NCBI GenBank assembly: GCA_016200675.1
Contig: JACQEH010000242.1
Location: 1 to 12,170, forward strand
Source: Chloroflexota bacterium
Lineage (GTDB): Bacteria; Chloroflexota; Limnocylindria; Limnocylindrales; CSP1-4
DNA: 12,170 bases
Direction of reading: 5' to 3'
The notes under the pieces are model-generated. The model did no database searches and had not been told where the DNA came from. It saw only the letters and a program-made list of their open reading frames with translations. Below, one piece after another: positions 6,039 to 12,170 of the stretch. The position numbers were made by a program, and so were the translations under genes. Numbering within the stretch: the stretch's first letter is position 1; each line of letters opens with the position of its first letter.

Positions 6039-6953
6039 CTACCCCTCGTCGGCGCGGAGGAGCTCGAGGACCGGGGCGAGGGCCTCGACGACGGCCACAG
6101 TCGCGGGCGTCGGTGCCAGCTCGACCTGGGTGAAGCCACCATCGCGGATGGCCCGGATCGCGTCGGCGATCTGCTCGGGTGGGCCTGAGAGCTGCTCGCC
6201 GGTCGGATCGAGCTGCGGCTCGAGCGGCTTGACCCAGACTCCGGCCGATCGGCCAATCGTGGCCGGGTCGCGCCCGACCTCCGCGCAGGCGGCCTCGAGC
6301 GTCGCCAGGCGGGGACCGAACTCGGTCATGTTGCTCTTCTCTTCCGCATAGCAGCTCCAGATGTCGGCGTACCGAGCGGCGAGGCGCTGGCCCCGCGGCC
6401 CGAGGACACCGAGCATGATCGGGATCTTCCCCGGTCGCGGCCCCTGTGGGTTCTGGGCGAGGTCGCGCGCCGTGTGCCACGTCCCCTCGAAGTCGGCACG
6501 GCCACGACGGAGGAGCGGGACGATGACCTCGAGCGCCTCCTCGAATCGAGCGAAGATCCTGTCCTCCGGCAATCCGAAGGCGTGGGCCTGGCCGGGCTCG
6601 GCATGGCCCGCCCCGAGCCCGAGCACGAAGCGCCCGCCGCTGATCTCGTCAAGCGTCTCGACCGCCTTGGCCGTGATCCCCGCATTGCGGTGGAGCGCCG
6701 ACATCACCCACGTCCCGACCTTGATCCGCGACGTGACGGCCGCGACGGCGCCGGCCATCGCGACACCCTCCCAGAACCCGAGCGGCGCCTTCTCCTTCGG
6801 CAGCCACAGCAGCTCGTCCGGCGTCCAGACCGTGTCGAACCCGAGCGCCTCCGCCCGGAGCGCCATCTCCCGCAGTTCGGTCCAGCGCGCCAGCGTGCGC
6901 TCGGGCCCCCACTGGCCCGTGTTCAGCACGATGCCGACCTCAAGCGTCCCCAT
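6039..6953 (-). CDS. LLM-class F420-dependent oxidoreductase
   Basis: This encodes a 304-residue TIM-barrel flavin- or F420-dependent oxidoreductase of the luciferase-like monooxygenase (LLM) superfamily, of standard length. Family features include the N-terminal strand EVGIVLNTGQWG, then LREMALRAEALGFDTVWTPDEL, TSRIKVGTWVMSALHRNAGI, TLDEISGGRFVLGLGAGHAE and IPIMLGVLGPRGQRLAARYAD. In this superfamily such proteins use reduced F420 or FMN to act on small organic substrates; the cofactor and substrate are not decidable here. The ATG at 6951-6953 has GGAGG 5 nt upstream. It is divergent from the small secreted-protein gene, sharing a 147-bp gap that must hold both promoters. Confidence 0.93.
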   Translation of the reverse strand: MGTLEVGIVLNTGQWGPERTLARWTELREMALRAEALGFDTVWTPDELLWLPKEKAPLGFWEGVAMAGAVAAVTSRIKVGTWVMSALHRNAGITAKAVETLDEISGGRFVLGLGAGHAEPGQAHAFGLPEDRIFARFEEALEVIVPLLRRGRADFEGTWHTARDLAQNPQGPRPGKIPIMLGVLGPRGQRLAARYADIWSCYAEEKSNMTEFGPRLATLEAACAEVGRDPATIGRSAGVWVKPLEPQLDPTGEQLSGPPEQIADAIRAIRDGGFTQVELAPTPATVAVVEALAPVLELLRADEG

Positions 6954-7100
6954 CGAACCCTCCGGATTCGTTGTCGAGGAGCGAGTCTACGTGGCCGGAC
7001 CGGCGCCCGTGGAACCGAAGATGGAACCTACGCGCCGCGCGGTCCCACATCTTCCTCGAACGGCCTCGACGCCGTCAGTCGTCATCGAGGGAGGTCTGAA

Positions 7101-7370
7101 GTGTCTGCGTTCCTGCCCTGGCGTCCCCGATCGGGGATCGCCGATCTCGCCCGCGTTCTGCTGATCGCCGCGGCGACGCTCCTGATCGTGCCGCCGGGCG
7201 TCGCCGGCAAGTCCTACGGCGCCTGGGGAGCCGCCGTTCCCGAGGTCGGCGTCAACACCGCGGCCGCGGAGGGCTGCGACGCGTATGCGAAACACTCCAA
7301 GGAGTTCGCGACCCCGGCCATGCTCGCCGAGCTCGACGCGGTCATCGCCTCCCTGCGCATCGACCCGTAG
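7101..7370 (+). CDS. Small secreted protein of unknown function (possible truncated beta-propeller)
   Basis: This encodes an 89-residue protein with a likely signal peptide: basic residues (WRPRSG), a hydrophobic core (ARVLLIAAATLLIVPPG) and a plausible cleavage site after GVAG. The start is a GTG with GGGAGG about 6 nt upstream, which is convincing. The mature part is only about 60 residues. Its beginning, YGAWGAAVPEVGVNTAAAEGC, resembles the first blade of secreted WD40-like/PD40 beta-propeller proteins, which are normally several hundred residues long. The end, ATPAMLAELDAVIASLRIDP, looks like an unrelated helical tail. I infer a possible internal deletion that left a short chimera, but a genuine small secreted protein is equally possible. 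It ends about 115 bp from the decayed nrdJ segment. Confidence 0.6.
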   Translation: MSAFLPWRPRSGIADLARVLLIAAATLLIVPPGVAGKSYGAWGAAVPEVGVNTAAAEGCDAYAKHSKEFATPAMLAELDAVIASLRIDP

Positions 7371-7484
7371 GCCACCCAACCTGATTGGTTCCGCTTGCGT
7401 TGACGCATCGGTCAAGACCGCCTGGCCACTCGGGAAGGTGGCAGCGAACTGCGGGAACCGAGCAGATTCGAGTCGCCTCAAGCA

Positions 7485-7720
7485 GGCCTAGGCTCATCCG
7501 CGGACGTGGCCTTCGGCCGGAGGGTGACCCCGACTGTGGTTCCGTGCCGGTCGAGGCGGCCGCCGCCGAGGGTGGCGTGGCCTGATCCCCGAGCGCAACG
7601 AGGAAAGCGGTGCGCCACCGCCGAGCAGGCCGGGAACAGTGGCAATGCCGACGCCTGGCGGAGAATCCCGATGCGAGCTTCGATCGATGAGCCCGAGATC
7701 GGCCACGTCGTCGTTCATCG
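7485..7720 (-). pseudogene. Decayed copy of the nrdJ linker region
   Basis: This roughly 236-bp segment is a diverged copy of nrdJ positions 9726-9960 in the same orientation. Identical blocks include 7538-7548 with 9781-9791 (11 nt), 7616-7635 with 9860-9879 (20 nt) and 7681-7697 with 9925-9941 (17 nt). The offset is constant at 2243-2244 bp, and the one-base change marks a frameshift. In one frame it reads LGLIDRS...VPGLLGGGAPL (nrdJ: LGLIDRS...TPGLLGGAGSAPL). After the shift it reads TGTEPQSGSPSGR (nrdJ: SGTEPQSGLTSGR). It has no catalytic residues, no start of its own and no intact frame, so it is a remnant. Its upstream end touches the stop codon of the endonuclease gene. Similarity fades below 7485, with perhaps a weak continuation to about 7455. 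Confidence 0.85.
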
Positions 7721-8419
7721 CCGGTCGTAGGCTCGCAGGAGCCTGAGCAGCGTGGAGGCATAGCCGTCCCTGATTCGGTCGACTCGGACCCACTCGAAGG
7801 CAAATGGCGGGCGGTTGGTAGCACGGAACGGCAGAACCAGAAACTCTCGGTAGCACGGCTCCGCATCGGCGAGCAACCTCCGCTCAGCTTCGGGAGCTTC
7901 CTGTGCAGGGTGCGGTCCGAACGTTCCAGTTGAGTACTCGCGGTCGCCCTCGTATTAGACGTACTCCTCGGCCATGTTCAGGCCGACGATGCCGACCGCC
8001 AACGCGTCTGGGCTTTTCTTCTTGAAGTGCGCCGCCTGCCCGCAGAGATCGCTCGTGACGCGGTCGATCTGTTTGATCATCGCCTTGGCAAGGATCTTGA
8101 CCTCGGCGCCAATGTCGACCTCAGCCGTCGGTGCGACCGGAATGCTGTGCCCGGGAAAGGGACGGGGAGTGTGCCCGGGGACGATCGGGCCGAACGACCC
8201 GTCACCCCGTCGAGCCTTCAGGCCAGGGCTGATTCCCTTTGGGTTCAAGGCGAGGCGTCCCGCGTCGACGTCGGATCGAAGCCGGCTGTTGGGATCCAGT
8301 TCGTAGAGGTCGTCGAACAGAAAGTCGGCGATGCGGTTGCCGAGTTGCGAATTCCGGTGGAGGTACGGACCGCCTCGAAAGGTTCGTTTGAACTGGGCGA
8401 GGAGCTTGAAGTCCGTCAA
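7715..8419 (-). pseudogene. Type II restriction endonuclease-like gene interrupted by an in-frame TAA
   Basis: This is the partner of the DNA methyltransferase 20 bp upstream and so a likely restriction enzyme. Reading starts at TTG 8417-8419, since a stop lies two codons upstream and no ATG or GTG is near. It runs 154 codons to a TAA at 7955-7957. The candidate PD-(D/E)xK active site is in AEVDIGAEVKILAKAMIKQI: D102 and E106-x-K108. The same frame continues 79 codons after the TAA to TGA 7715-7717, and those codons look fully protein-like: YEGDREYSTGTFGPHPAQEA, then a Glu/Arg-rich helix, and PPFAFEWVRVDRIRDGYAST. The intact protein would be about 234 residues. Either a point mutation broke the gene, or the stop is read through, or it is a sequencing or assembly error. 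The target site cannot be predicted. Confidence 0.75.
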
Positions 8420-8439
8420 CCGTTAGCCCGCCGTTCTGC

Positions 8440-9423
8440 TCATGCCGCCTCGATCGCCGCCTTCGGCAGGTCGTGAACCACAAGCGTCGCGGATCCAGGG
8501 AGCCTGGTCCGGAGTCGCTCCGCCGACTGCGCCAGATACTTGGGGTCGATCTCCACACCGATGCTGTTCCGTCCATAGATCGCTGCGGCCAGACTCGTCG
8601 TACCCGTTCCCACGAACGGGTCGAGAACCGTGTCGCCAACGAAGCTGAACATGCGGACCAGCCGGCTGGCGAGCTCAAGTGGGAACGGCGCCGGGTGATC
8701 TCGAGTCGAGGCACCGGTCACCCCTGTCCAGACCTGTTGGAACCACTTCTTGTGGTTCGCCGCGGAGATCAGGCTCAGGATCCGGGTATCAATCGAAGGG
8801 CTTCGGTAGCCGCCCGGCTTCCGGAGGAGCAGCAGGTACTCGATGTCATTCTTGATGATGGCGTTCGGTTCGTAGGGCTTCCCGAGGAACCCGGCGCCGT
8901 TGCCGCTCGCCTCGAACACAGCGTTCGAGATCTTGTGCCAGATGATTGGTGCGAGGCCGTCGAATCCGAGCTTGCGGCAGTGATCGGAGATCGTGGAGTG
9001 CAGGGCGACAACGGTGTGGCGTCCGTGGTTCTGACGGCGCGACAGGCAGACATCTCCGACCACGCAAACTAGGCGTCCCCCCGGGGCAAGGACTCGCAGG
9101 CACTCCATCCACACTTTGTCGAGCTCGGCGATGAAGGTGTCGTAGTCCTCCATATGACCCAGCTGACCGTCGGTTTCGTTATAGGTCTTGAGCGTCCAGT
9201 AGGGCGGGGATGTCACGATCAGGTGAACGCTGCCCGACGGGATGGCGGAGAGGTCCCGGGCATCGCCGAGCAATAACCGATGCGCGGTCGGGACCTCTCC
9301 GAGGACACGTTCCACGACGGCCGTGAACTTCGGATCGCGGGCCAACCGAGGCAAGTCGGTCTGGAGATCGGTAATGGGGCCGGCCTCGGCCAGAGCGAGA
9401 TGAGCGGCTTCCGCGATATCCAT
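8440..9423 (-). CDS. Site-specific DNA methyltransferase (beta class, probable m4C)
   Basis: This encodes a 327-residue DNA methyltransferase of the N4-cytosine/N6-adenine family that transfers a methyl group from SAM to a base in a specific site. Motif IV, TSPPYW (71-76), comes before motif I, DPFVGTGTT (268-276), which is the beta-class order. The S-P-P-Y form is more usual for N4-cytosine enzymes than for N6-adenine ones. The middle part (about 110-260) would hold the target recognition region. The ATG at 9421-9423 has GAGG 8 nt upstream. The gene begins 29 bp after nrdJ and is followed by the endonuclease gene, making a compact modification-then-restriction pair. A sampled line within it has about 55% GC against about 72% in nrdJ, suggesting transfer. 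It appears intact, so the DNA may still be methylated. Confidence 0.92.
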   Translation of the reverse strand: MDIAEAAHLALAEAGPITDLQTDLPRLARDPKFTAVVERVLGEVPTAHRLLLGDARDLSAIPSGSVHLIVTSPPYWTLKTYNETDGQLGHMEDYDTFIAELDKVWMECLRVLAPGGRLVCVVGDVCLSRRQNHGRHTVVALHSTISDHCRKLGFDGLAPIIWHKISNAVFEASGNGAGFLGKPYEPNAIIKNDIEYLLLLRKPGGYRSPSIDTRILSLISAANHKKWFQQVWTGVTGASTRDHPAPFPLELASRLVRMFSFVGDTVLDPFVGTGTTSLAAAIYGRNSIGVEIDPKYLAQSAERLRTRLPGSATLVVHDLPKAAIEAA

Positions 9424-9434
9424 CAGCGTTACCT

Positions 9435-9451
9435 CGATCCGATCTGGATCG
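9435..9451 (-). promoter_or_regulatory. Inverted repeat just upstream of the methyltransferase gene
   Basis: CGATCC (9435-9440) and GGATCG (9446-9451) are perfect inverted repeats separated by 5 nt. They lie between the nrdJ stop codon and the Shine-Dalgarno of the methyltransferase gene. Such a site could bind a regulator, such as the methyltransferase itself, or could form a small mRNA hairpin. No controller-protein gene is seen nearby. Confidence 0.4.
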
Positions 9452-9452
9452 T

Positions 9453-12170
9453 TCAGCTACAGCCGCTCGTCGAGCCGCAGTTGAGGCACTTGTAGCAGGA
9501 CCCGTTGCGGACCATGATCGCGCCGCAGTCCATGCAGGACGGGGCGTCGCCCTGGGTGGCGAAGGCGACCTTCACGTTCCCGAGCGACATCGTGATGCCG
9601 CCACCGTTCCCGTTCGTCGTCTTGCCATTCGTGGCGTGCCCGTTCGCATGCCCGTTGGTGGCGATGACCTTGAGCTCCGACCCGGAACCCACCTCAGATG
9701 CCCCGACACCGGTGGCGACCGAGCTGGCCTTGGGCTGATCCCCGGACGTGGCCGCGCGGCCGGAGGTCAGTCCCGACTGCGGTTCCGTGCCAGAGGCGCC
9801 GGCCGCCGCCGGCGGTGTGGCGGTCCGCTCCGCGAGCTCGTCGAGCGGGGCGGATCCCGCACCGCCGAGCAGGCCGGGAGTTGAGCCACTGCCGAAGGCT
9901 GGCTGTGACCCTTCGTAGTTGGACCGATCGATGAGCCCGAGGTTGGCCTTGTCGTCATCGGAGAGGAACCGCGACCCAAGCCACCGGAAGATGTAGTCGA
10001 CCAGCGACTTGGCGATCGGGATCTCGGCGTTGCCCGTGAACCCACTCGGCTCGAACCGGACGTGGGCGAACTTGTTGACCAGGTCCTTGAGGGGCACGCC
10101 GTACTGGAGCGCCACCGACACCGTGGTCGCGAAGGTGTCCATGAGCCCCGAGACCGTGGACCCTTCCTTGGCCATCTTCAGGAAGATCTCGCCGGGCTGC
10201 CCGTCCGGGTAGCGCCCGGCCGTGATATAGCCCTCGTGGCCGGCGATGTCGAAACGGTGGGTCACCGCTGCCCGCTCCGCCGGGAGCCGCCGCCGGTGCG
10301 GCTTGACCGCCTCGGCCTGGGCGATCGCCAGCTGCTTCTTGAGGCTCTCGACGACCGCCGAGTCGACCTCCTCGGCGACGTCGCCGTCCTTCTTCTTGCC
10401 GGTGCTGAGGGGCTGCGATCGCTTGCTGTTGTCGCGGTAGATCGCGATCGCCTTGAGGCCCTGCTTCCAGCCCTCGAGGTAGACCTGCTCGATCTCGTCG
10501 GCCGTGGCCGCCTCGGGCATGTTGACGGTCTTGCTGATGGCCCCGGAGATGAACGGCTGGATCGCCCCCATCATCCGGATGTGGCCCATGTAGTGGATGG
10601 ACCGCACGCCGTTCTGGGGCTTGAACGCGCAGTCGAAGACCGGCAGGTGCTCGGGCTTCAGGCCCGGCGCGCCCTCGATCGTCTCGTGCTCGGTCAGGTA
10701 GGCGAGGATGCCGTCGACCTCGTCCGGGCTGTAGCCGAGCTTGCGGAGGGCCGCCGGGACGGTCTGGTTGACGATCTTCAGGAAGCCCTCGCCGACGAGC
10801 TTCTTGTACTTGATGAGGGCGATGTCCGGCTCCACGCCGGTGGTATCGCAATCCATCATGAAGGCGATGGTCCCGGTGGGGGCCAGCACGGTCACCTGGG
10901 CGTTCCGGTAGCCGTACTTCTCGCCGAGCTCGAGGGCCTCGTCGAAGACCACGCGGGCCGCGTTCTGGAGGTCGTCGGGCACGCCGGGGCTGGGGATGCC
11001 GTAGGCGGCGTCGCGGTGCTTGCGGATGACCCGGATGAAGGGGTTCCGGTTCTCGTCGTACTTGAGGAACGGGCCGCCGTGATCCCGCGCGATGATGCTG
11101 GACTGACGGTAGGCCTCGCCGTGCATGATCGCGGTCAGCGCCGCCGAAAAGTTCCGACCCTCATCGGAGTCGTAGGCCAGGCCGCGGCTCATGAGGAGCG
11201 CCCCGAGGTTGGCATAGCCCAGGCCGAGCGGCCGGAACTTGTGACTGTTCTCCTCGATCCGGGGTGTGGGGTACGAGGCGTTGTCGACGAGGATCTCCTG
11301 GGCTGTCAGGGTCAGGGCCGCCGCGTAGCGGTAGTCCTCGACGTCGAACTCGCCGTCCTCGCGGACGAACTTCATGAGGTTCAACGAGGCCAGGTTGCAG
11401 GCCGTGTCGTTGAGGAACATGTACTCGGAGCACGGGTTCGAGGCGTAGATCCGGTCCGTGTTCGCCGACGTGTGCCAGTCGTTGATGGTGGTGTCGTACT
11501 GGATGCCTGGGTCGCCGCAGATCCAGGCCGCATCGGCCATGCGCCGGAAGATGTCGCGGGCTTTGTAGGTGCCCATGGGGCTGCCGTCGACGACCGCGTG
11601 GGTCGTCCAGTCGCCATCGGTCTCGACCGCGCGCATGAAGTCGTCCGTGACCCGGACGCTGTGGTTGGCGTTCTGGAAGTAGACGCTGCCGTAGGCCTCG
11701 CCGGTGAAGCTGGGGTCGTAGCCCTGCTCGATCAGCGCCCAGGCCTTCTTCTCCTCGAGCATCTTGGAGTCGATGAAGTCGAGGACGTCCGGGTGATCGG
11801 CATCGAGGATGACCATCTTGGCCGCCCGGCGGGTCTTGCCGCCCGACTTCACGACGCCGGCGAAGGCGTCGTAGCCCTTCATGAAGCTCACCGGGCCCGA
11901 GGCCGTGCCGCCGCCGGTCATGCGCTCGCGGCTGGATCGGATGGGGGACAGGTTGCTGCCGGCGCCGGAGCCGTACTTGAAGAGCATCGCCTCCGTCTTG
12001 GCGAGATCCATGATCGAGGACATCGAATCCTGGACGGAGTTGATGAAGCAGGCCGAGCACTGGGGCTTCTGCTCGATGCCGACGTTGAACCAGACCGGCG
12101 AGTTGAAGGCCATCTTCTGGTGGACGAGGAGGTGCGTCAGCTCGGCCTTGAAGGAGGCGAGGTCGGCGTC
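9453..12170 (-). CDS. nrdJ: Adenosylcobalamin-dependent ribonucleotide reductase (class II), C-terminal 905 residues
   Basis: This enzyme makes deoxyribonucleotides from ribonucleotides using coenzyme B12 and works without oxygen control. The N-terminus lies beyond the right edge; 905 codons are visible. Numbering from the edge, QCSACF carries the first redox cysteine (about 38). NPCSE at 245-249 gives the catalytic asparagine, thiyl-radical cysteine C247 and glutamate. C258 in NDTACNLASLNL is the second redox cysteine, at the 11-residue spacing of known class II enzymes. FKYGSGAGSNLS and LAPTGTIAFMMDCDTTG are further family signatures. After the catalytic domain (ending near FLSDDDK) comes a long low-complexity linker with an Asn/Gly/His-rich stretch, then a C-terminal cysteine cluster, CMDCG...CYKCLNCG, that is typically zinc-binding and regenerates the active site. 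The linker has a decayed copy at 7485-7720. Confidence 0.97.
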   Translation of the reverse strand, partial: DADLASFKAELTHLLVHQKMAFNSPVWFNVGIEQKPQCSACFINSVQDSMSSIMDLAKTEAMLFKYGSGAGSNLSPIRSSRERMTGGGTASGPVSFMKGYDAFAGVVKSGGKTRRAAKMVILDADHPDVLDFIDSKMLEEKKAWALIEQGYDPSFTGEAYGSVYFQNANHSVRVTDDFMRAVETDGDWTTHAVVDGSPMGTYKARDIFRRMADAAWICGDPGIQYDTTINDWHTSANTDRIYASNPCSEYMFLNDTACNLASLNLMKFVREDGEFDVEDYRYAAALTLTAQEILVDNASYPTPRIEENSHKFRPLGLGYANLGALLMSRGLAYDSDEGRNFSAALTAIMHGEAYRQSSIIARDHGGPFLKYDENRNPFIRVIRKHRDAAYGIPSPGVPDDLQNAARVVFDEALELGEKYGYRNAQVTVLAPTGTIAFMMDCDTTGVEPDIALIKYKKLVGEGFLKIVNQTVPAALRKLGYSPDEVDGILAYLTEHETIEGAPGLKPEHLPVFDCAFKPQNGVRSIHYMGHIRMMGAIQPFISGAISKTVNMPEAATADEIEQVYLEGWKQGLKAIAIYRDNSKRSQPLSTGKKKDGDVAEEVDSAVVESLKKQLAIAQAEAVKPHRRRLPAERAAVTHRFDIAGHEGYITAGRYPDGQPGEIFLKMAKEGSTVSGLMDTFATTVSVALQYGVPLKDLVNKFAHVRFEPSGFTGNAEIPIAKSLVDYIFRWLGSRFLSDDDKANLGLIDRSNYEGSQPAFGSGSTPGLLGGAGSAPLDELAERTATPPAAAGASGTEPQSGLTSGRAATSGDQPKASSVATGVGASEVGSGSELKVIATNGHANGHATNGKTTNGNGGGITMSLGNVKVAFATQGDAPSCMDCGAIMVRNGSCYKCLNCGSTSGCS
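9726..9960 (-). repeat. nrdJ linker segment duplicated at 7485-7720
   Basis: This part of nrdJ encodes the low-complexity linker from just after the catalytic domain (DKANLGLIDRS) to the stretch SGDQPKAS. It is the intact, in-frame member of a direct-repeat pair whose other member lies about 2.24 kb away, beyond the restriction-modification genes. Confidence 0.8.

Noticed and set aside
6474..7100. Plus-strand open frame upstream of the small secreted protein
   Set aside because: It is antisense to the LLM oxidoreductase; the real start is the GTG at 7101 with a good ribosome binding site.
7371..7484. Possible tRNA or small RNA in the gap after the secreted-protein gene
   Set aside because: I could not draw a cloverleaf, and no conserved T-loop or anticodon arm was found.
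7494..7856. Minus-strand 120-codon open frame as an independent gene
   Set aside because: It is out of frame with the endonuclease tail and merges into one frame of the decayed nrdJ copy, so it is a chance chimera of the two.
8473..9072. Plus-strand open frame opposite the DNA methyltransferase
   Set aside because: It is antisense to a gene with clear catalytic motifs and has no recognisable domain.

Overview
The window is GC-rich bacterial DNA with densely packed genes, frequent GTG/TTG starts and short gaps. A B12-dependent ribonucleotide reductase (NrdJ), a PAC2-family protein, an F420-type luciferase-like oxidoreductase and a DHA2-type exporter together suggest a soil or freshwater Chloroflexota, perhaps near Limnocylindria. 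An actinobacterium is the alternative. This placement is inference, since no rRNA or tRNA is present.

Left part (1-2522): the 5' end of a DEAD-box RNA helicase runs off the left edge. A gene-poor stretch of about 750 bp follows, built largely of direct repeats: a ~175-bp unit present twice at 222-bp spacing, shorter GC-rich repeats, and an exact 50-bp repeat that duplicates the 3' end of the next gene. Then come a cupin gene and a PAC2 gene in a tight minus-strand operon, and a possible 41-residue membrane peptide on the plus strand with a hairpin at its stop codon.

Middle part (2624-7370): a plus-strand pair encodes a 14-TM exporter and a class I SAM methyltransferase, which appears to start at CTG inside the exporter's stop codon. 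Minus-strand genes follow for a small Rieske ferredoxin, a DUF1801 protein with a hairpin after its stop, and an LLM-class F420-dependent oxidoreductase. A short secreted protein is read on the plus strand.

Right part (7485-12170): nrdJ enters from the right edge and ends at 9453. Immediately downstream, on the same strand and with visibly lower GC in sampled lines, lies a restriction-modification cassette: a beta-class DNA methyltransferase (8440-9423) and a PD-(D/E)xK-like endonuclease gene (7715-8419). The endonuclease gene is interrupted by one in-frame TAA, but the 79 codons after it still read as protein. Directly beyond the endonuclease lies a decayed, frameshifted ~236-bp copy of the nrdJ linker region, at a near-constant offset of 2243-2244 bp. 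The cassette is thus flanked by two same-orientation nrdJ-derived segments, which fits insertion of the R-M genes with a long target duplication. This arrangement and the interrupted endonuclease are the most interesting features of the window.
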